Notes: a model not told the origin generated them from the letters alone. A stretch of DNA of 64,000 bases from Dendrophyllia cribrosa (GCA_024195265.1 JAJLRJ010000013.1:4231075-4295074); one strand, 5' to 3'. Positions 22,922 to 32,797 are shown, numbered from the stretch's first letter. Numbers and translations are program-made.

Positions 22922-24538
22922 TCAAATAAACGGCATTTTGCAGGGCTCATTCGACTTTTCGCTAAAACGTCCATGTACAATGCCTAAAAGGAAACTGCTA
23001 GTCCACAAAGCCATTGGTACCGCATTTACAATCGCTACTAAAATGTATCTTTTCCATCGTTTTCGCCAAACAGCCATGACAGCCATATTCTGATAATGAG
23101 TCTCGATCGCTAGAGACACGCTAGTGAAAAACCACTCAATCACCAGCTGAACTGAAGTACGTATGGCAAAAGCTTGTAGTAAATTCAAAAGTTGCTTGTC
23201 TTGTAAGTAAACAAATTGATACATGTAGAAGTATCCGTTCACAGACACAATAGCAGTTGATTCAAACAACATGCTATTGATAGCGATATCAGCCATTAAT
23301 CTCTCACGACGAGGAGTACGCAAACTTCCCCAAGGTGCCGATCTTCTTTTCCAAACCACATGACAAATGTGATCAATGAAAACCATAGTGCTTCGTTCTA
23401 TGACTTCTGCAGCGCCGTGAATTATTCCAAGAATGGCGATGGATTGTAAACTTTCAAGATCCGCTTGTAAAATTCGAAACATAACCGCCGACCCAAAATA
23501 GAAAGGCGACAACAAGACATGGGAATATCCTGGATGGGTAATGTTATACAACTACTGAACACAAACTCGCAAGATAACCCTAACCACAACGCCGGTGAGA
23601 GGAGCGAACACTGCGATCACGAGTTTGCCTTCTTTGTTTTGTTTGTTATATGCTGGATAGATGAATGATGCTACCATAATATAAATTAAAAAACCCAAAC
23701 AGCCTGGTAATATCAGTTTGCAGAAGAAAGTCAACTTCTCTCTCCTTGAACTCGTACAGAAATGATTCGTTACAACATAGACTTGCAAGCATGTACTTGT
23801 AAGAAACAGAACGTTGAGAGGTATCTTCTGTGGTATGGAAATGTATGAATGAGACATCCCAAGGAGTTGAAGAGCAACACGATAAAGTGCATCCAAGCAG
23901 TAAACAAGGCAACAAACCAGAAACAGTTTTCCTTTCACCCCATTTAACTGAAATGGGCGAAAAAGCAAAAGCAGAAGTGAAAAGAACCAACTGTATATAA
24001 ACAAACACGATATTGCATCCGAAATAGTTCTTACCCACTGCACTTGTATTGAAACTGAGTTGTATGGATGAAACTGACAATCCTGTACAGTCTTTAACGA
24101 GAGATAAGAGACCAGTATATATATTGCCCCTATAAAGAGAGCGGTTAGAAGCGAAATCAAAGCTCCAAAGTACATTGATTTACAAACTGTGCGGAGAGCG
24201 GATGGTCTCAGTCGCTTCCAAGCCATGGTTCTGTCTTCATCTTGCTGGTCTTCCTGTGTTTCTTCGTTTTCCCCAGTTGAGGACGCGTTTGTAACAGTTA
24301 CGTTAAGATATCTCGATGCTAGATGGTCAAACTTTGTGGCTTCTCTGTCGCTGTATTCTTGGTAAATAAGCTCATCAACAGGATGGCAATACCATTCACG
24401 TCCTGTGCTTTGCAAAGGATTGTAACCAAAAGACTCTGCCGTGAATTCAGGTTCTTTTGGATTGTAGTGTTCTGTTACGCCTTTTGTAAAACTAAACACC
24501 ATGTGACCAAAAACCTCTATTAGTGTATTGCTATTCAT
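22922..24538 (-). pseudogene. Membrane-protein family copy E, single premature TAG
   Basis: The frame is open for 328 codons from 24538 (MNSNTLIEVFGH). It meets TAG at 23552-23554 where the other copies have CAG (second Q of CVQQLYN), then continues in the same frame to the normal end at 22922. No other break was noticed. It is nearly identical to copy B, whose lesion lies elsewhere, so B and E were inactivated separately after duplication. RNA editing, stop readthrough or an allelic variant cannot be excluded. Confidence 0.85.
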
Positions 24539-24566
24539 TTTGTTTACTTAATAAGTAAAGCCACAC

Positions 24567-24572
24567 TTTATA
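24567..24572 (-). promoter_or_regulatory. TATA box of copy E
   Basis: TATAAA on the minus strand, in the promoter block shared with copies A and B. Confidence 0.5.
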
Positions 24573-25177
24573 TCTCACTTGAATTATGATATAGAGCTGT
24601 AAGCTGACTCTGAAACGCGCAAGGCAAAACTGAAATGTTAACCCATTGTTTATATCAGTGAAATGAAAGAGCGCTTAAAAATGTCAATCCACAAACGTTT
24701 CTGTGATAACGTCCCTTTCATCAGTTGGTCTAGTGACAGCTAGTGAAGTTACGGCGGTTTAATGCCTTTTATTGGCCATATTTCCTAAACGCTATTGATG
24801 GGGTCTCGAAACGTCTCTAGCCCTTTCTTATTTCGCACGTAAACAATATGTTACCTAACACAAACACATTTTTGTCCAAAATTGAAATGTTGTTGATCAT
24901 GCACATGGCCGTGCCAGAAACCGAAAAGTTGTCAATACAAAAGTCGTCTTAAGACGAAAACAAGACAATTCCTAATCAATTACCTAATTAATTTGCGAAA
25001 CAAAAAACGTAATTTGTAAACTTCGTGGCGATTGAAGTTTGTAACTTCCAGAAAAATCGTGGGTGCCTGAAAACCATTTGATGGTCAGATTTTGCTACAC
25101 CTGAAAATTTGCTTCCGAGGTTCACGGCGATTTGTGTAACTGACAACGCACTAGTGGCACGCTAGTTACACGCAAGT
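24573..25177. repeat. Shared 5' spacer of the gene array, third copy
   Basis: Follows 12373-13020 nearly base for base, with a few short deletions. Confidence 0.75.
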
Positions 25178-25471
25178 GACACGCTTGGGAAAAGCCACTC
25201 ACTTACCACCTAAACTGAAGATGGACTTGTTTTGTAATTAAACAAGTGTACACAAGCATAAATATCCATTAACAAGCACAATAGCATATAGTTGATTCAA
25301 ACAGCATGCTCATGATAGCGATATCAGCATTAGTCTTTCACGACAAAGAGTACGCAAACTTCCCCAAGGAACTGATCTTCTTTTCCAGACCAGATGACAA
25401 TTTCTATGACTTCTGCAGCGCCATGAATAATTCCGAGAATGGCGATGGCTTGTAAACTGTCCAGATCCATT
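25178..25471 (-). pseudogene. Membrane-protein family fragment
   Basis: Remains of the region around residues 365-480 of the family (words matching GIIHGAAEVI, GSLRTP, AIMSMLFE), with internal deletions and frameshifts. It occupies the same place relative to copy E that copy C does relative to copy B. Confidence 0.7.
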
Positions 25472-26108
25472 AACTTTATTTAAACACGGGAAAACGGCTC
25501 AGTAAAACTGTTTTTCAGACTTAGTTGATCTGGGGTTTCTCCGCGCCACCAATCTGAAGAAGGATTAGGCCCTGGGGACGAGCTTGCAACAAGGCATGCC
25601 TGCTGGCATGCCTGGTATTAAAGTGACAGTGTTTCAGCTGATATATCGTGTTTTCACGATTATGGTCAGGAAATTGCTATAAGCTTACTTTGTTACCTTG
25701 AAATAAAAAGTAAAATTCACCAAAAGGATGGAAACAAAGAAATATTAACTAAAGTGACAAAATTACGGCTAAAAAATTCAAAATTCCACAAGATGACAAT
25801 TTTGATTTCTTGACCGCCTGTCATGAAATCAAATTTGATGAACTGTAATCCACTTCCATCCTTGTAATCCTGGACTTTATCTCCAAACTACTGCTTCTGC
25901 TTTGCTCTCTATAGAATCTGTTTATCCAGTTAAGTTGTATAGTTGTTGATATTCAAACTTTGCAGTCTTGAAGACTTACGTCTAGACCGTATAAGCGGCA
26001 TACAGTCGTTTTATTAAAAGTTTAGGTCTAGATGTTGAAAAAATTACTAATATGCAAAAGCCATGACGTCATCAGATCGTTGTTATGGTAACACCGATGT
26101 CAATCAAA
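25472..26108. repeat. Array flank repeat, left flank of the Polinton
   Basis: Matches about 15000-15634 and ends in the target hexamer ATCAAA at 26103-26108. No gene seen. Confidence 0.75.
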
Positions 26109-26501
26109 AGTAGATAGGAAAGAAGGGTTCTGGCACACTCTTCAACCGCCCCTTTTTAACACAATTTCTAATTCTTTTCACTTTTCTCCTACTTTCATCA
26201 CTAACTCTGAATTTGCATGCGATCGCATGAAAATTGTTCCAAATTTACATATCATGACTCATAAAAATTAACAAAATCATCAAAAAAAAGCTGCTAAATT
26301 TTCAGCATTTTATAAATTCTCTGCAAAAAATCATCGTACAATTATTTAAAAATCAACAAAATCCATCTTGTTCACCAAAAAATTCTCATAAAATCAAACA
26401 GATACATTCATTAATGAAAAATTCTCATAAAATCAAACAAATCCATCAGTTCCCCTAAAATCCCACAAAATTCATCAGAAATGAATTTTGTTTGAAAAAC
26501 A

Positions 26502-26542
26502 GCGGTTGAAGAGTTTGCCAGAACCCTTCTTTCCTATCTACT
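26502..26542. repeat. Subterminal inverted copy of the Polinton terminus (left)
   Basis: These 41 bases are the reverse complement of the first 41 bases of the element (26109-26149) with one mismatch. The outermost 434 bp can therefore fold into a stem-loop with a 41-bp stem, or look like a mini-element with AG...CT ends of its own. Confidence 0.9.
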
Positions 26543-26686
26543 TCAGGTAGGGAATAAAAAAAGATAAAATTTATTCCCCAGAAAACTTTTTTGGAATAAA
26601 AAAATTTTCCCCAGAAAACTTTATGGGAATAAAAAATTTATCCCCAGAAAACTTGGGAATAAAATCAATTTCATTTTGGAAAACTC

Positions 26687-26767
26687 AAATCAAAACTTTT
26701 ATTGGAAAGAAAAAATAAAAATTCATTTGTTTTTTTATTTCTTTCTTTCCAATAAAAGTTTTGATTT
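26687..26767. repeat. Perfect 26-bp-arm hairpin in left TIR
   Basis: Arms 26687-26712 and 26742-26767 are exact reverse complements (core CAAAACTTTTATTGGAAAG). The loop is AT-rich and partly self-complementary. It is mirrored at 43212-43292. Confidence 0.85.
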
Positions 26768-27001
26768 GGAAAAGATTTTTCTCCAAATTAATTTCATTTA
26801 GGGGAAGATCTCCTTCAAAATAAATTTCATTTTTTTTTTTTCTAACTAAAATCTATTTTTTCATGAAGTTTTATGTTGAAGATAGGCTTATCTCTCTTTT
26901 TCCCCCTCTGTTTATTTCCTATAATTTAGTCCACTCTTTTCAGGAAATAAATATATAAAATCATATTTTTGTTTTTTATTTCGTTTTTATATTTAACTAA
27001 A

Positions 27002-27583
27002 ATGGCGAAACAAACAGACAAACATTTTACAATTTCAGATGGAAAAAAAACCAAAACATTCACCTCTATCAATTCTGCTGCTAAAGAATTTAACATTTCA
27101 AATTGTGCAATTACAAATGCTCTGAAAAAAGGAAACACATCTATCACCAGAAGATCGGATAAGAAAAAATTCTTTCTCGGAGAACCAAAACCAAAATCAA
27201 AACAAACAGATACAGAATTTTCTTCACTTCCAATGGATGAGGAATGGTTTGATAAATTCAAGATAATAGTTCCAAACATGGATGAGTTTGGTAAAGGGAT
27301 TGTTAATATATTATTTATGGATGAGGACATCGCATTTGATTGGAAAAAAAGAGAAATTTTATATAATGAGGAAACTGTTTCATTTTTCAAGATTATCTCC
27401 GTTATCTGTAAAGTGGCATTTCCGATTAACAGAGATTATTGTTTGGAAGAACAGAATAAAAAATTATCTGTTGGGGAAAAAAATGCAATTGACTTGAAAC
27501 GATTGAATTTCATTTCCAAAATGAGGAAAAATGAAAGAACCTTTCAAGTGGATTTATTCAATAAAATCAAGAAATATAAATGA
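27002..27583 (+). CDS. TIR-encoded HTH-like protein, left copy
   Basis: A 193-residue protein of unknown function, encoded wholly within the TIR and so present twice. Residues about 20-45 (SINSAAKEFNISNCAITNAL) look like a helix-turn-helix of the NUMOD1/MerR sort, followed by a basic word RRSDKKKFFLGE. The rest has no motif I recognise. The 160-residue protein encoded at 31468 has the same N-terminal layout (EAS..TGIPNSTIWR, then RKSDKKVFF), so the two are paralogues. I chose the ATG at 27002, 11 codons inside the longest frame, because it sits in the CTAAAATGG context used by most genes of the element. Binding to element DNA is inference. Confidence 0.7.
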   Translation: MAKQTDKHFTISDGKKTKTFTSINSAAKEFNISNCAITNALKKGNTSITRRSDKKKFFLGEPKPKSKQTDTEFSSLPMDEEWFDKFKIIVPNMDEFGKGIVNILFMDEDIAFDWKKREILYNEETVSFFKIISVICKVAFPINRDYCLEEQNKKLSVGEKNAIDLKRLNFISKMRKNERTFQVDLFNKIKKYK

Positions 27584-27634
27584 AATATTTCACAGCTGAA
27601 AATCAATGACTAATAGCTAAAGTTTTCCAGAAAA

Positions 27635-27660
27635 AAAACTTTTTCTCCTGAAAAAGTTTT
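27635..27660. terminator. Hairpin between convergent genes (TIR/polB)
   Basis: An 11-bp perfect stem (27635-27645 with 27650-27660, loop TCCT) lies between the stops of the TIR gene and polB, and the sequence continues in Ts on one strand. Mirrored in the right TIR at 42319-42344. Similar hairpins mark the other two convergent junctions of the element. Confidence 0.55.
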
Positions 27661-27690
27661 TTATTTCAAATTTGCTTCATCAACCACTTT

Positions 27691-30600
27691 TTATCCTTTT
27701 GGAGGAGAAGACAATCTCCAATGACCAATAGCCAAAGTGTTCACTCCATCATCCATTACAACTCTCTTATCATCATAAGCACTCAAAGCCACTTTCAAAA
27801 TCTGCTCAGTGAAAATCTCATGCAGATGTGATCGGAGAGAAACATTTTTCATTGGGGGAAATTTTTCACCATGAAGAACACGCATAAAATCTTCATGTGA
27901 AATCTTATTCCTGACAACATTCTTTTTTGTTCCCTTTGCTTTCTTGATTCCTTTTCCTTCATCCATCTTTATGGAATAACATTTTGCTCTCAATCCAGCA
28001 AATTCACGAATGATTTTTCCTCCAGCTTCATCTTTAAACATTCCTAAAATTTTCTTGTTTTTCCCAACAGGAAAACCATTTTTCACAGCGAAATGATCTT
28101 TCGGATATCCAGATGTATCAAACCATTTCTCAACATCCCCAGCAGTATCAGCAAAGAAATCATCCGTTTCAATCTCCAGAATCAAAGAATCTGTATCAGA
28201 ATAAAGAACTTTCACATTCTCCCACTTTTTTTTCACATATCCATAATGAAATTTGAACATATGAATTTTGGAGAGATCAAGAATGGCTGCTCCAACAAAG
28301 ATTGGTTTATTCAAAACGACTTTTGTTTTCCTCATATGAACAGCAGCCACTTTATCTCCAAACTTAGCCGCGTGTTTAAAGTTGATTTTTTTCACCAAGT
28401 TTGCTTTTTTCTTCCTATCATTTACCAGTTTCATATCAATTCTATTCCTAACATTTTCCATGGTTTTCCCGTAAACAGCATTGCTTGCCAGTTTGAAAAG
28501 ATCTTTCTCAAAATCATTTTTGGCTGCTGTTCTCAGTTTCGTATTCCATTCAATGAAAGGTTTCATGAAAGCTTCATTTCTGAATCCAATTCCTCTCCAA
28601 ATCTTTTTCAGTTTCATTCCTAAGGAAAGAAAGAGTCTCAGACTCCTTCCATCCAAAACCATTTTTTCCTTATCCATCAAGTTGGGAATTAACTTTTTGA
28701 ATCCCCCAACTTCCAGGAGTTCAGGCGCTAAAGGAAAATCATTATGGAAATCATGATTTTCTTTTGGATATTCCAAGTCAACTTCCAAAACACATCCATA
28801 ACCTTTCTCATCAACAATCTTCTCCCATTTCTTCAAAACCCCTTCACTCAACCATTCAAATCCTCCCACAGGGAGTGGTTGCACCATCGCAGTTGGATAA
28901 AGGGAATTTGCATCGAGATAAACGATAAACTTTGATGGTTGGGAAGGATCAAAATCTTCCATAAATTTGTTGTTTGCCTGAGAAAATCTGTGAAAGACTG
29001 TGGAAACTCCTCCACGAATTTGCCTTTCAAAAAACCGAAACATTTCCACATCTCCTTCACAAATCAATTCCAACTCAACTCCTGTCATTTTCAACATAGC
29101 ATCCCAAAAGAAAGAGGGGGCAGTCAAAAACCATGCGGGGTCCAACAGATAGTTTTCCAACAAAACTTTCCTAAAATTTTCCACCACATCTGTCAGGAGA
29201 AAAACATCCGTCTTCAAATAGAGATCATGATATTCTCCCATGTTAGACATCCCAAATTTTCTCCAGACATTTTCAGCATGAGCAAAATCTTCATCTGAAA
29301 TTCCTTCTCCAGACAACTGGGAGAAAAAAGCATCTTTCCCAGGAAGTTCACAATTAAATTTCTCAAATGAATCCATGAATTCATAGGGAAAAACTCCTTT
29401 TCTGGAAAGCAAATCAACTTCATCATCATTTGGGAAAAATCTTTTTAAGCAATGTAAATCATTTTTTCCCAAATTTCCAACAAGATTTGCCAAAGAAGAA
29501 TTCATAAATTTCAGGGAGTCAACAAAGCGAATCTCATGTTTTAAATCATGTTTTTTCCCCTCTTCATCTTCAAATGTTCCCCAAACAATTTTCAGTGAGA
29601 AAGAAATATATTTTTCGTCATTGTTTGGGATTGCATCAATCTCTCCAAATTCATTTCCCATGTTTTTGATGAAAAGATGGGAATCATATCCATCTAAATT
29701 GTGAATGAAGACTGGAGTGAAATCTGGCACTTTCGCTTGCAAATTACAATATTCATGAGCAGCTCCGCGAAATTCTCCAGTCAGATGACAATGATCAGCA
29801 ACTTTTTTTTCCTCAATCTTTTTCCTGCAAAGCCAACAAATATCAGTTTTCTGGAATGCTTCCTTTTCTCCTTTCTTCCAAAGAATTCTCTTCCAATTTT
29901 TTCTCAGCATTGGTCTTCGCACATCATTCAGAATCCATTTCACCTGATCAACAAGTTTCACCAGAAACTCTCTCCCAACATCATCTCCTTCTTTTCCACG
30001 AAAGAAAACTGGGGAGAAATCAACCCCAACTTGGCTCACAGGAAGAAAACAAAAGCTGCAGGGAACATGATGCTGAATTTGCTCTGTTTTTTCCCCAATT
30101 TTCTTTTCTGTTTTCTCCAAAATCGACTCAAAATCAGCGTAGATGACAAAGGGAACGGTTGTTGCGCATTGAACTTTCTTGAATTTCATGATTGATTTTT
30201 CTGGAGGGAGAACAGCTTTCACTCCATCATCCATACAAAATTCTTGATGAACATCAAGTGTTTTTTTAGAGTTAAATGAATTGAGACAACCATCACAAAC
30301 ATGCCTTTGGTTTTTATTTTTTGAATCTTCTCCAAACCACAATCGATTCAAATTCTTCACCAAAGTGAAATGTTCATTTTCTCCGCTTTTCAGTTTGAAA
30401 AGAATCACATGATTCTCTTTCTTTTCCCTTGTTTTTCTCAAAGTTACGATTTGTTTCCCCTCAACAATCCCCAAGACATTCACAGAAATGTTATTTTGTC
30501 TTTCAAATCTGTCAATGTCTCTCCATGAAATGGGGAATGAAATTCCTTCCCAATTGAATTCCTCGCATTGTTTTCTCAACAAAGGAGTGATTCTTTGTGG

Positions 30601-31431
30601 ATTTTTCTCCACTGGATTTTTCCATCTTCCAATGCACCACTTGAAGCACTCATCATCATTTTCATTTTTCATGTTTGTTAAAGCTTTTTTTGCAGCAAGC
30701 CAATCAGGAAGAGGAATGAATTTTCCAACAGTTATTTCATCCAGATGAATTTCCAATCTTTCAACTCGTAAGAATCTCCAGTTGCTTCTTCCCCTTTGGA
30801 AATTCCGCATGTTTTCCAACATTCTCTCATTCATTTCTCTCAGCAATTTTTCCAAGTCAGTTCCCTCAAAAACTTCTTCAACCAGGGAAGAAAAGAAGGC
30901 ATCATTTTCAATGGTTGTTCCCTGCGCTAAATCATGAGAAATCATTCTGCAAACCAAAACCATTTTCACTTTGAACCCAAAATGTTTCTTCAGAATTTCA
31001 ATCATATTTCCTTTCACATTCTTCAAGAATCCTTCTGCGGAATATCCTTCTTTTCCATTTATAATAAAAGTCGATCCACCCAACCCCGGTTTTTCTTCAA
31101 TATCAAACTCAGGTCTCTTCAGCATTTCTCCAATCTTCGTGTTCAACTTCAAAAGTTTTTCCCGGGCTTTTTCCTTCAAATTCCAATCAACTCTTTTTTT
31201 TATCTTTCCAAACCAGGAATTCATTGAATCAATTGATGACTCAATAATGTTTGGCACTCTTTCTGGAAGAACTTTTTGTTCAGTTGATTTCACTTCAGGA
31301 AAAGATGTTTTCTTGATGATTTTTCTCTGTGGGTTTTGCAACTCTTTTTCCAAATCAGCTTTTTTCATCCTGGAGAATCCAATCATTCCTTCCGAACGTG
31401 CACGATCTTTCAATTCTTTTAAAGTTGTCAT
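27691..31431 (-). CDS. polB: Protein-primed family B DNA polymerase (Polinton pPolB)
   Basis: Replicates the element by protein priming. The 1246 residues show a SAP-like N-terminus (about 1-31) and a C2H2 finger (about 377-400). The 3'-5' exonuclease motifs are ADFE (about 432), HNLDGYDSH (about 582) and YLKTDVFLL (about 740). The polymerase motifs are A DANSLYP (about 840), B KLASNAVYGK (about 985) and C YSDTDS (about 1077). Between the first two exonuclease motifs lies a CxxC...DHCHLTG.FRGAAH..CN block (about 533-565) that resembles the zinc/HNH region of phage T4 endonuclease VII. Frame and catalytic residues are intact. It is divergent from the 31468 gene with 36 bp between starts (TTCAAAATG). 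The last seven codons lie within the TIR. Confidence 0.95.
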   Translation of the reverse strand: MTTLKELKDRARSEGMIGFSRMKKADLEKELQNPQRKIIKKTSFPEVKSTEQKVLPERVPNIIESSIDSMNSWFGKIKKRVDWNLKEKAREKLLKLNTKIGEMLKRPEFDIEEKPGLGGSTFIINGKEGYSAEGFLKNVKGNMIEILKKHFGFKVKMVLVCRMISHDLAQGTTIENDAFFSSLVEEVFEGTDLEKLLREMNERMLENMRNFQRGRSNWRFLRVERLEIHLDEITVGKFIPLPDWLAAKKALTNMKNENDDECFKWCIGRWKNPVEKNPQRITPLLRKQCEEFNWEGISFPISWRDIDRFERQNNISVNVLGIVEGKQIVTLRKTREKKENHVILFKLKSGENEHFTLVKNLNRLWFGEDSKNKNQRHVCDGCLNSFNSKKTLDVHQEFCMDDGVKAVLPPEKSIMKFKKVQCATTVPFVIYADFESILEKTEKKIGEKTEQIQHHVPCSFCFLPVSQVGVDFSPVFFRGKEGDDVGREFLVKLVDQVKWILNDVRRPMLRKNWKRILWKKGEKEAFQKTDICWLCRKKIEEKKVADHCHLTGEFRGAAHEYCNLQAKVPDFTPVFIHNLDGYDSHLFIKNMGNEFGEIDAIPNNDEKYISFSLKIVWGTFEDEEGKKHDLKHEIRFVDSLKFMNSSLANLVGNLGKNDLHCLKRFFPNDDEVDLLSRKGVFPYEFMDSFEKFNCELPGKDAFFSQLSGEGISDEDFAHAENVWRKFGMSNMGEYHDLYLKTDVFLLTDVVENFRKVLLENYLLDPAWFLTAPSFFWDAMLKMTGVELELICEGDVEMFRFFERQIRGGVSTVFHRFSQANNKFMEDFDPSQPSKFIVYLDANSLYPTAMVQPLPVGGFEWLSEGVLKKWEKIVDEKGYGCVLEVDLEYPKENHDFHNDFPLAPELLEVGGFKKLIPNLMDKEKMVLDGRSLRLFLSLGMKLKKIWRGIGFRNEAFMKPFIEWNTKLRTAAKNDFEKDLFKLASNAVYGKTMENVRNRIDMKLVNDRKKKANLVKKINFKHAAKFGDKVAAVHMRKTKVVLNKPIFVGAAILDLSKIHMFKFHYGYVKKKWENVKVLYSDTDSLILEIETDDFFADTAGDVEKWFDTSGYPKDHFAVKNGFPVGKNKKILGMFKDEAGGKIIREFAGLRAKCYSIKMDEGKGIKKAKGTKKNVVRNKISHEDFMRVLHGEKFPPMKNVSLRSHLHEIFTEQILKVALSAYDDKRVVMDDGVNTLAIGHWRLSSPPKG

Positions 31432-31467
31432 TTTGAATGAAAAATAAAAAAAATGTTTTCATTTAAA

Positions 31468-31950
31468 ATGAAGTTTTCAATCCAAGAAGAAGGAAAAGAA
31501 AAGCAGATTTTTTTCACATTCAAAGAAGCATCAGAAAAAACTGGTATTCCAAATTCCACCATTTGGAGGTTCATCAAAAACAATTCAGAAAACAAAAAGT
31601 TCACCAGAAAATCAGACAAAAAAGTTTTCTTCATTCAGGAAGAAATAACAGATAAACCTTTTCTCCAAGTTGATGGAGAAGATATTTTTGATTGTGATGA
31701 AATAGAAAAGTTTGGAATTTCAAACACAGTTTTTTTCAATCAAATTCTCAGGAAGAAAAACCATTTCCTTGATTCAGAGGAGATCTCTCACCACATCACA
31801 TGGAAATCTCCTGAATTTGATTTCCTTATTGATAGATTGAGGGAAAATCAAAGGGATGCAAAAATCATTCAAAAGGCTAAAAAGAAATCATGGCCAAAAT
31901 CAACCATAAATCACGCTTTAGTTTTTGTAAATGATAAAGACCATATTTAA
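31468..31950 (+). CDS. HTH-like protein, paralogue of the TIR gene
   Basis: 160 residues, function unknown. The N-terminal FTFKEASEKTGIPNSTIWRF segment resembles a NUMOD1-type DNA-binding module and is followed by FTRKSDKKVFF, the same layout as the TIR-encoded protein. The C-terminus is basic. The start at 31468 (TTTAAAATGA) is preferred to the in-frame ATG at 31453 because it fits the context of the other genes. It is divergent from polB, so the two share a short AT-rich promoter region. Confidence 0.7.
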   Translation: MKFSIQEEGKEKQIFFTFKEASEKTGIPNSTIWRFIKNNSENKKFTRKSDKKVFFIQEEITDKPFLQVDGEDIFDCDEIEKFGISNTVFFNQILRKKNHFLDSEEISHHITWKSPEFDFLIDRLRENQRDAKIIQKAKKKSWPKSTINHALVFVNDKDHI

Positions 31951-32012
31951 AAAGTTTGAATTTTCATTTCCAAGAAATGAAAAAAAAATTTTTTTTTTTT
32001 TCTCCAAAGAAA

Positions 32013-32267
32013 ATGAATGTCGAAGATTTTGAAAGAATGATGGAAGATAGTGATTATATTATAGAATTGATGAATCTCGGATTTTTGGATGATTTGGCGA
32101 TAGAAATTATTCTAGAAATCCGAGAAAGAGGTGAACACCCAGAGGACTTAATTGATATGTTTATTGAATATGATTTTAATGGAGATGATTTTGAATACGA
32201 TGAGTTCTCAGCATCAGAAATTGTTGAACTGTTTATGGAACCCTCATCACTTGAGAATGTGATATGA
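32013..32267 (+). CDS. Small acidic protein, unknown
   Basis: 84 residues, rich in D and E, with no cysteine and no recognised domain. The start at 32013 (AAGAAAATGA) is chosen over upstream ATGs that would add a low-complexity lysine/phenylalanine stretch. It follows the HTH-like gene after 62 bp and ends 2 bp short of the opposing gene's stop. Another acidic protein lies at the far end of the element (41922-42203). Confidence 0.5.
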   Translation: MNVEDFERMMEDSDYIIELMNLGFLDDLAIEIILEIRERGEHPEDLIDMFIEYDFNGDDFEYDEFSASEIVELFMEPSSLENVI

Positions 32268-32277
32268 GATCACTCAA
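32256..32277. terminator. Hairpin at the convergent stops, 32.27 kb
   Basis: GTGAT (32259-32263) pairs with ATCAC (32269-32273), with a weaker outer TTGA/TCAA pair (32251-32254, 32274-32277). Both opposing stop codons lie within it. Imperfect, so less certain than the other two. Confidence 0.35.
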
Positions 32278-32794
32278 ACAACAAATCATATTTCTTCTCA
32301 AACTTCTCCAAATCCAATCCTAAATCAATCACAATTCCATCAACCACCTCCATTGCTGGAAGGAATTCATTTCGAATGAATTTTCCACTTCTCAAAGCAA
32401 AACGTAAATAAGTCAATGTTTTCTCGTAAGTTGTGAACGCGAACTTTGTCATTTCAATTTTGTTTCCATATTTCTTCATTTCATTCCCTGTTTTGACAAC
32501 CAATCCTGCACCGGAAATCACTCCCAAAACGATGGGATTCATTGTCACTCCCCCCGCAATTGCGCCAATCGCAACAAGAGCGGAAGATGTTAAATTCACA
32601 AACAAATTCATTCGCTTGAAATGTTTGTGAGCTCTTTTCAAACACCAAAATCTTTTGTGATAGAATCGGAAGAGTTGCTTGATCTCTTCCAGTTCTTCTT
32701 TCTTAATGTTGGGGTCAATGTGGTTGAAATTGAAGATGCTCTGCCTGCGCTGATCACGGCTTGGTTGTAAAGATTTAATTCTTTTGATGCTCAT
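32270..32794 (-). CDS. Conserved Polinton protein with glycine-rich hydrophobic segment
   Basis: 174 residues. A basic N-terminal 60 residues precedes a hydrophobic Gly/Ala-rich stretch at about 63-100 (AIGAIAGGVTMNPIVLG, GAGLVVK) and a mixed C-terminus. The hydrophobic part could insert in a membrane or pack as a helical hairpin. I recall similar proteins from cnidarian Polintons but no function. It is the last gene of a tight minus-strand set ATPase, fibre-like, this gene; its ATG follows the fibre stop by 3 bases. Confidence 0.7.
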   Translation of the reverse strand: MSIKRIKSLQPSRDQRRQSIFNFNHIDPNIKKEELEEIKQLFRFYHKRFWCLKRAHKHFKRMNLFVNLTSSALVAIGAIAGGVTMNPIVLGVISGAGLVVKTGNEMKKYGNKIEMTKFAFTTYEKTLTYLRFALRSGKFIRNEFLPAMEVVDGIVIDLGLDLEKFEKKYDLLFE

Positions 32795-32797
32795 TTT

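Larger units (their letters stand above)
26109..27711. repeat. Polinton left terminal inverted repeat
   Basis: Mirror image of 42268-43870. It contains a near-perfect inverted copy of its own terminus, a 14-bp palindrome CATGCGATCGCATG (26216-26229), three CCCCAGAAAACTT words (about 26577-26660), a long hairpin, a complete small gene and the last 21 bases of the polymerase gene. Confidence 0.95.

Noticed and set aside
28093..31447. Several + strand frames across polB
   Set aside because: Antisense shadows of an intact polymerase with clear motifs.
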